From a bacterium (GTDB lineage Bacteria; Eremiobacterota; Eremiobacteria; Baltobacterales; Baltobacteraceae): a stretch of 9,822 nucleotides of DNA. The notes below the pieces were generated by a model. It saw nothing but the letters and a program-made list of their open reading frames with translations. It searched no databases and was not told where the DNA came from. Made by a program: the position numbers and the translations under genes. This document shows positions 7,118-9,822 of the stretch, one piece after another. The DNA is taken from positions 1,324-11,145 of the forward strand of contig JAJYHP010000020.1 of assembly GCA_021784715.1 (NCBI GenBank), given 5' to 3'. The first letter of the stretch is position 1; each line of letters begins with the position of its first letter.

Positions 7118-8035
7118 TTACGGAGTCGCCGTCGCCGCCGCCACCGGGCTCGCACTCGCGCTCGGGCTCGCGCCGGTGGTCGGACTCGCGCTCGCACTGG
7201 GACTCGGCGACGGTTTACTGGGACGCTCGTCGCCATAGAGTACGAGCAGCCACATTTCGCCTTTTTTCACCAGCAACTTCGGTGTGACGAAGGAGAAGGT
7301 GAGTTCATTTTTCTTCAGCGTCGAACGATCGTAGGTGCCGATAAAGGTGTCGACGGACTTCTTTTTCTGGTGAACTTCTTGAAAGAGTTGAACGGCGAAT
7401 CCGCGGCCGGGAATCTGCGCCTTCGGAAGCGTGTATTCGACTCGCGCTCCTCCGAAGATCGTGGTATCGGCGCTCGTGGTTAAACGAAGGGCGACGAGGA
7501 CGACGGTGCCGGCACTCTTGGTATCGGGTTTCACCATCGGCGGGGCATCGTTGGTGAGTGCCTCGATGTGGAGCGTGATTTGTGGTCCCGTCGGCGCCGC
7601 GCTCGGCGAGGCGCTCGGAGCCCCCGATGCGCCCGATGAAGGGGAAGCGGTCGGCGTCGGTGTCGGGCTCGGGCTCGGGCTCGGGCTCGGCGTCGCCGCC
7701 TTCGGTGATGCGCCGGGCGAGGTGCTCGGGCTCGGCGATGGGAGTGGCAGATTGAAGGCGATCTCGCAGGTAAAGCCCTTGCTCGCCGGGCAGGGCAGCC
7801 CCGAGGGCGCCTGCGAGATCGGGTAGGTCACCGTGTCGCCGGGGGGAGGCGTCGGGCGCGGCGCGGTTTTACCGGGCGACGCTACCGGATTGACGGCGGG
7901 GCTCGCTCCAACCCCTCCGGGTGGCGTGAAGCCGTTCGGCGCGGCGGTGCCGCCGCTCGCGAAGTTCCCGGAGCAGGCTCCGAGCGCGAGCGTGAAGGCG
8001 AGAGCGGCGAGCGCCGCGATGGGTTTCCGGTTCAT
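7118..8035 (-). CDS. Ser/Pro-repeat lipoprotein of unknown function
   Basis: A 305-residue secreted lipoprotein. Residues 1-21 are a lipoprotein signal: MNRKP, a hydrophobic stretch, then lipobox L-G-A-C with Cys21 as the lipidated residue. After a Gly/Pro-rich stretch comes a short segment with Cys82 and Cys90 that could form a disulfide. Residues about 97-150 are a low-complexity Ser/Pro/Thr/Ala linker (PSPSPSP type). Residues about 152-271 form one globular, strand-rich domain with a KKK patch at 224-226. A second Ser/Pro/Ala tail fills 272-305. The domain family is not recognised. The ATG at 8035-8033 is chosen over the longer open frame (to 8194) because it gives the signal peptide directly and overlaps the thrS stop as ATGA; the extension only re-reads thrS in another frame. 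It lies between thrS and the MFS gene and is probably cotranscribed with both. Confidence 0.87.
   Translation of the reverse strand: MNRKPIAALAALAFTLALGACSGNFASGGTAAPNGFTPPGGVGASPAVNPVASPGKTAPRPTPPPGDTVTYPISQAPSGLPCPASKGFTCEIAFNLPLPSPSPSTSPGASPKAATPSPSPSPSPTPTPTASPSSGASGAPSASPSAAPTGPQITLHIEALTNDAPPMVKPDTKSAGTVVLVALRLTTSADTTIFGGARVEYTLPKAQIPGRGFAVQLFQEVHQKKKSVDTFIGTYDRSTLKKNELTFSFVTPKLLVKKGEMWLLVLYGDERPSKPSPSPSASASPTTGASPSASASPVAAATATP
7121..7215 (-). repeat. degenerate Ser/Pro/Ala-coding repeat at the lipoprotein 3' end
   Basis: Imperfect copies of GGGCTCGC, GGACTCGC and GCACTCGC encode the Ser-Pro-Ala-Ser tail at about residues 272-305 of the lipoprotein. The copies are less regular than the hexamer run further upstream in the same gene. 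Confidence 0.65.
7664..7690 (-). repeat. tandem hexamer run encoding Pro-Ser repeats
   Basis: On the + strand GGGCTC occurs four times head to tail at 7665-7688, flanked by further partial copies. Read on the - strand it encodes alternating Ser-Pro within the linker of the lipoprotein. The six-base unit would keep the frame if copy number changed, so any slippage would alter linker length only. Confidence 0.8.
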
Positions 8036-9768
8036 CGGCGGCGCGCCTCGATCTCGGCGCGCAATTCGTCGGCGAAGGCGTGCAACGTCACCGTGCGTTT
8101 TTCGTCGACACCACGCTGGTTCACGTTCACGGTTCCGTCGGCGAACTCTTGTTTCCCGACGACCAGAATATAGGGCACGCGTTGCGTCCTCCAATGGCGT
8201 ATTTTATAGCCGATTTTTTCGTTGCTCTCATCGACCTGTGCTCGGAAACCCTGTTCGTGCAACGAACGGGCGACGGCGCGCGCGTACTCGAGCTGATGCT
8301 CGGAGATTGGCGCGACGACGGCCTGAATCGGAGCGAGCCAGGTTGGGAAAGCGCCGCCGTAATGTTCGATGAGCAGACCGAAGAAGCGTTCCATCGAGCC
8401 GGCGAGTGCGCGATGGATCATCACGGGGACGTGTTCGTTCCCGTCGCTTCCACGATACTTCAAATCGAAGCGTTGCGGCAATACGAAATCGACCTGCACG
8501 GTGCCGAGCTGCCATTTGCGTCCGATTGCGTCGCGCACGTTAATGTCGAGTTTTGGCCCGTAAAACGCACCGCCACCGTCGTCGATATCGAAGGCGACGC
8601 CCTTGCCGGCGAGAGCCGCACGGATCGCATTCTCGGCGATCTCGTCGGTTTCGACGCGGTCCTTCGCTTCGCGTCGCGAGAGAACGTACTGAAAATCGAT
8701 GAACCCGAAAGCGTCCATCAGGCGCAGCGCTTCGTCGAGCGTCTGTTCGAACTCCGCCTGGAGCTGCTCGGGCATACAAAAGAGATGTGCGTCATCCTGC
8801 GTGAAACCACGCACGCGGGTGAGGCCGTGCAGCACGCCGCTGCGTTCGTAGCGATAGACGGTACCGAATTCGGAGTAGCGAATCGGCAATTCGCGGTAGG
8901 AGCGCGGTTTGTCGCGATAGATAAGGATGTGCCCGGGGCAGTTCATCGGTTTGAGCCGGAAACGCTGCTCCTCCACCTCGAGCGCTCCAAACATGTTCTG
9001 GGCGTAGTTGTCGAGGTGTCCCGAGATTGCGTAAAGGCGCTCGCTCATGACGTGCGGAGTAACGACGGGCTGATAGCCGCGCTCGCGGAGGCCCTCGCGA
9101 ATAAACTGCTCGACGATGCCGCGCACCGTAGCGCCCTTCGGATGCCAAAAAATGAGGCCGCCCCCGGCGTCTTCCTCGATCGAGAAGAGATCGAGCTCGA
9201 CCCCGAGCTTGCGATGGTCGCGTTTCTGCGCCTCTTCGATTTGGGCGAGATAGGCGTCGAGTTGCTCCTGCGTCGGCCAGGCGGTGCCGTAGATCCGCTG
9301 CAACATCGCGTTCTTCTCGTCGCCGCGCCAGTACGCTCCGGCAACCGAGGTGAGTTTGACCGCAGCGAGTTCGCCGGTCCGTTCGGCGTGACCGCCGCGG
9401 CAGAGATCGGTAAACTCGCCGATCGTGTAGAGCGTGATCGGATCGCCTTCGGGTATTCCCTTCGCGAGTTCGATCTTGTAGGGATTATTCTTGAAACGAT
9501 CGATCGCTTGCTCGCGCGTGACGCGCTCCCCCGTCATCGGATAGTTCGCGGCTACGATCTCGCGCATCCGTGCCTCAAGCCGCTCGATATCCTCCGGCGT
9601 AAACGGCGTCGCGCGATCGAAATCGTAGTAGAAGCCATTCTCGATCGCCGGGCCGATGGTCGGCTTGGCGTCGGGGAAGCAATCCTGCACCGCGTACGCG
9701 AGAACGTGCGCGGCCGTATGGCGGAGCGCGGCGAGAGCCGCCTCTTGCGCCTGGTCGTTATCGGGCAT
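8032..9768 (-). CDS. thrS: threonyl-tRNA synthetase, short form apparently without TGS domain
   Basis: ThrRS charges tRNA-Thr with threonine and edits mischarged serine. The 578 residues are shorter than the usual bacterial 635-650. From the editing domain onward it is complete: HTAAH with His17 and His21 plus CRGGH with Cys123 and His127 form the editing site (compare His73, His77, Cys182, His186 in E. coli). The class II core follows, with RLKPMNCPGH, FTQDDAHLFC and VPVMIHRA supplying the zinc ligands Cys277, His328 and His452. Motif 2 lies around FGTVYRYERSG, and the C-terminal anticodon-binding domain is present (from about residue 470). What is missing is the N-terminal TGS domain of about 60 residues. 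ATG at 9768 is the only start codon in this frame inside the window, but the frame stays open for 18 codons to the window edge. Those codons read Arg/Pro-rich and look non-coding, so I accept 9768. Confidence 0.94.
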   Translation of the reverse strand: MPDNDQAQEAALAALRHTAAHVLAYAVQDCFPDAKPTIGPAIENGFYYDFDRATPFTPEDIERLEARMREIVAANYPMTGERVTREQAIDRFKNNPYKIELAKGIPEGDPITLYTIGEFTDLCRGGHAERTGELAAVKLTSVAGAYWRGDEKNAMLQRIYGTAWPTQEQLDAYLAQIEEAQKRDHRKLGVELDLFSIEEDAGGGLIFWHPKGATVRGIVEQFIREGLRERGYQPVVTPHVMSERLYAISGHLDNYAQNMFGALEVEEQRFRLKPMNCPGHILIYRDKPRSYRELPIRYSEFGTVYRYERSGVLHGLTRVRGFTQDDAHLFCMPEQLQAEFEQTLDEALRLMDAFGFIDFQYVLSRREAKDRVETDEIAENAIRAALAGKGVAFDIDDGGGAFYGPKLDINVRDAIGRKWQLGTVQVDFVLPQRFDLKYRGSDGNEHVPVMIHRALAGSMERFFGLLIEHYGGAFPTWLAPIQAVVAPISEHQLEYARAVARSLHEQGFRAQVDESNEKIGYKIRHWRTQRVPYILVVGKQEFADGTVNVNQRGVDEKRTVTLHAFADELRAEIEARRR

Positions 9769-9822
9769 CCCTGCGGGTTCGGCGCGGATGGGGGGGCGGG
9801 CCTTGCGCCGACGCCTTAATGA
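9769..9822. other. 54-base stretch upstream of thrS, no feature recognised
   Basis: This is the region just 5' of the thrS start on the - strand. It contains a run of seven G at 9791-9797 on the + strand. There is no convincing -10/-35 pair. GCAGGG touches the ATG directly, so there is no properly spaced Shine-Dalgarno. Any promoter, T-box or leader for thrS would lie beyond the window edge. Confidence 0.5.

Noticed and set aside
7121..7215. CRISPR-like or satellite array
   Set aside because: The repeats are short, degenerate and in frame, and they encode Ser/Pro/Ala residues. There are no unique spacers of constant length.
8036..8194. 53-codon upstream extension of the lipoprotein gene
   Set aside because: It overlaps the thrS C-terminal domain and is Arg-rich; starting at 8035 puts a proper lipoprotein signal at the N-terminus and creates the ATGA coupling with thrS.
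8080..9819. 579-codon open frame on the + strand opposite thrS
   Set aside because: It is the antisense mirror of thrS. In high-GC genes with strong third-position bias one antisense frame often stays open. The translation shows no recognisable domain, whereas thrS has all its catalytic motifs.

Overview
This is a densely coding, high-GC bacterial chromosomal segment (roughly two-thirds G+C by eye). It holds nine genes and has no gap longer than about 50 bases. Two transcription units face each other. I see no insertion sequence, prophage, CRISPR array, tRNA or rRNA. The protein families point to a free-living bacterium able to make arginine. GTG starts, 4-base gene overlaps, a Ser/Pro-repeat lipoprotein and a strong excess of the word CGATCG would fit an under-sampled high-GC phylum such as Candidatus Eremiobacterota (WPS-2), but that placement is a low-confidence guess from style, not from any marker comparison.

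Left unit, + strand, 1-5852: an arginine biosynthesis operon in the order argG (3' part only), argH, argC, argJ, argD, then a small cytoplasmic protein with five propeller-like repeats. ArgJ makes N-acetylglutamate by transferring acetyl from N-acetylornithine, ArgC reduces the acylphosphate, ArgD transaminates the semialdehyde, and ArgG and ArgH convert citrulline to arginine plus fumarate. The kinase argB and the carbamoyltransferase argF/argI are not in the window. Three of the four arg junctions are the same 4-base GTGA overlap; the fourth, argC/argJ, is a 23-base overlap with the only strong Shine-Dalgarno of the series.

Right unit, - strand, 9768 down to 5858: thrS (threonyl-tRNA synthetase that appears to lack the N-terminal TGS domain), then a lipoprotein with two Ser/Pro-repeat stretches (4-base ATGA overlap with thrS), then a 12-TM MFS carrier with the signature motif of JEN/SHS-type carboxylate:proton symporters. 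The two units converge with only 5 bases between their stop codons and no recognisable terminator hairpin.

Most of the window is ordinary housekeeping and biosynthesis. I do not see a new defence, mobile or RNA system. The points most worth a second look are the short ThrRS, the five-repeat protein attached to the arg operon, the Ser/Pro-tailed lipoprotein between thrS and a JEN-type carrier, a PurB-like variant of an ArgH active-site loop, and the CGATCG bias.
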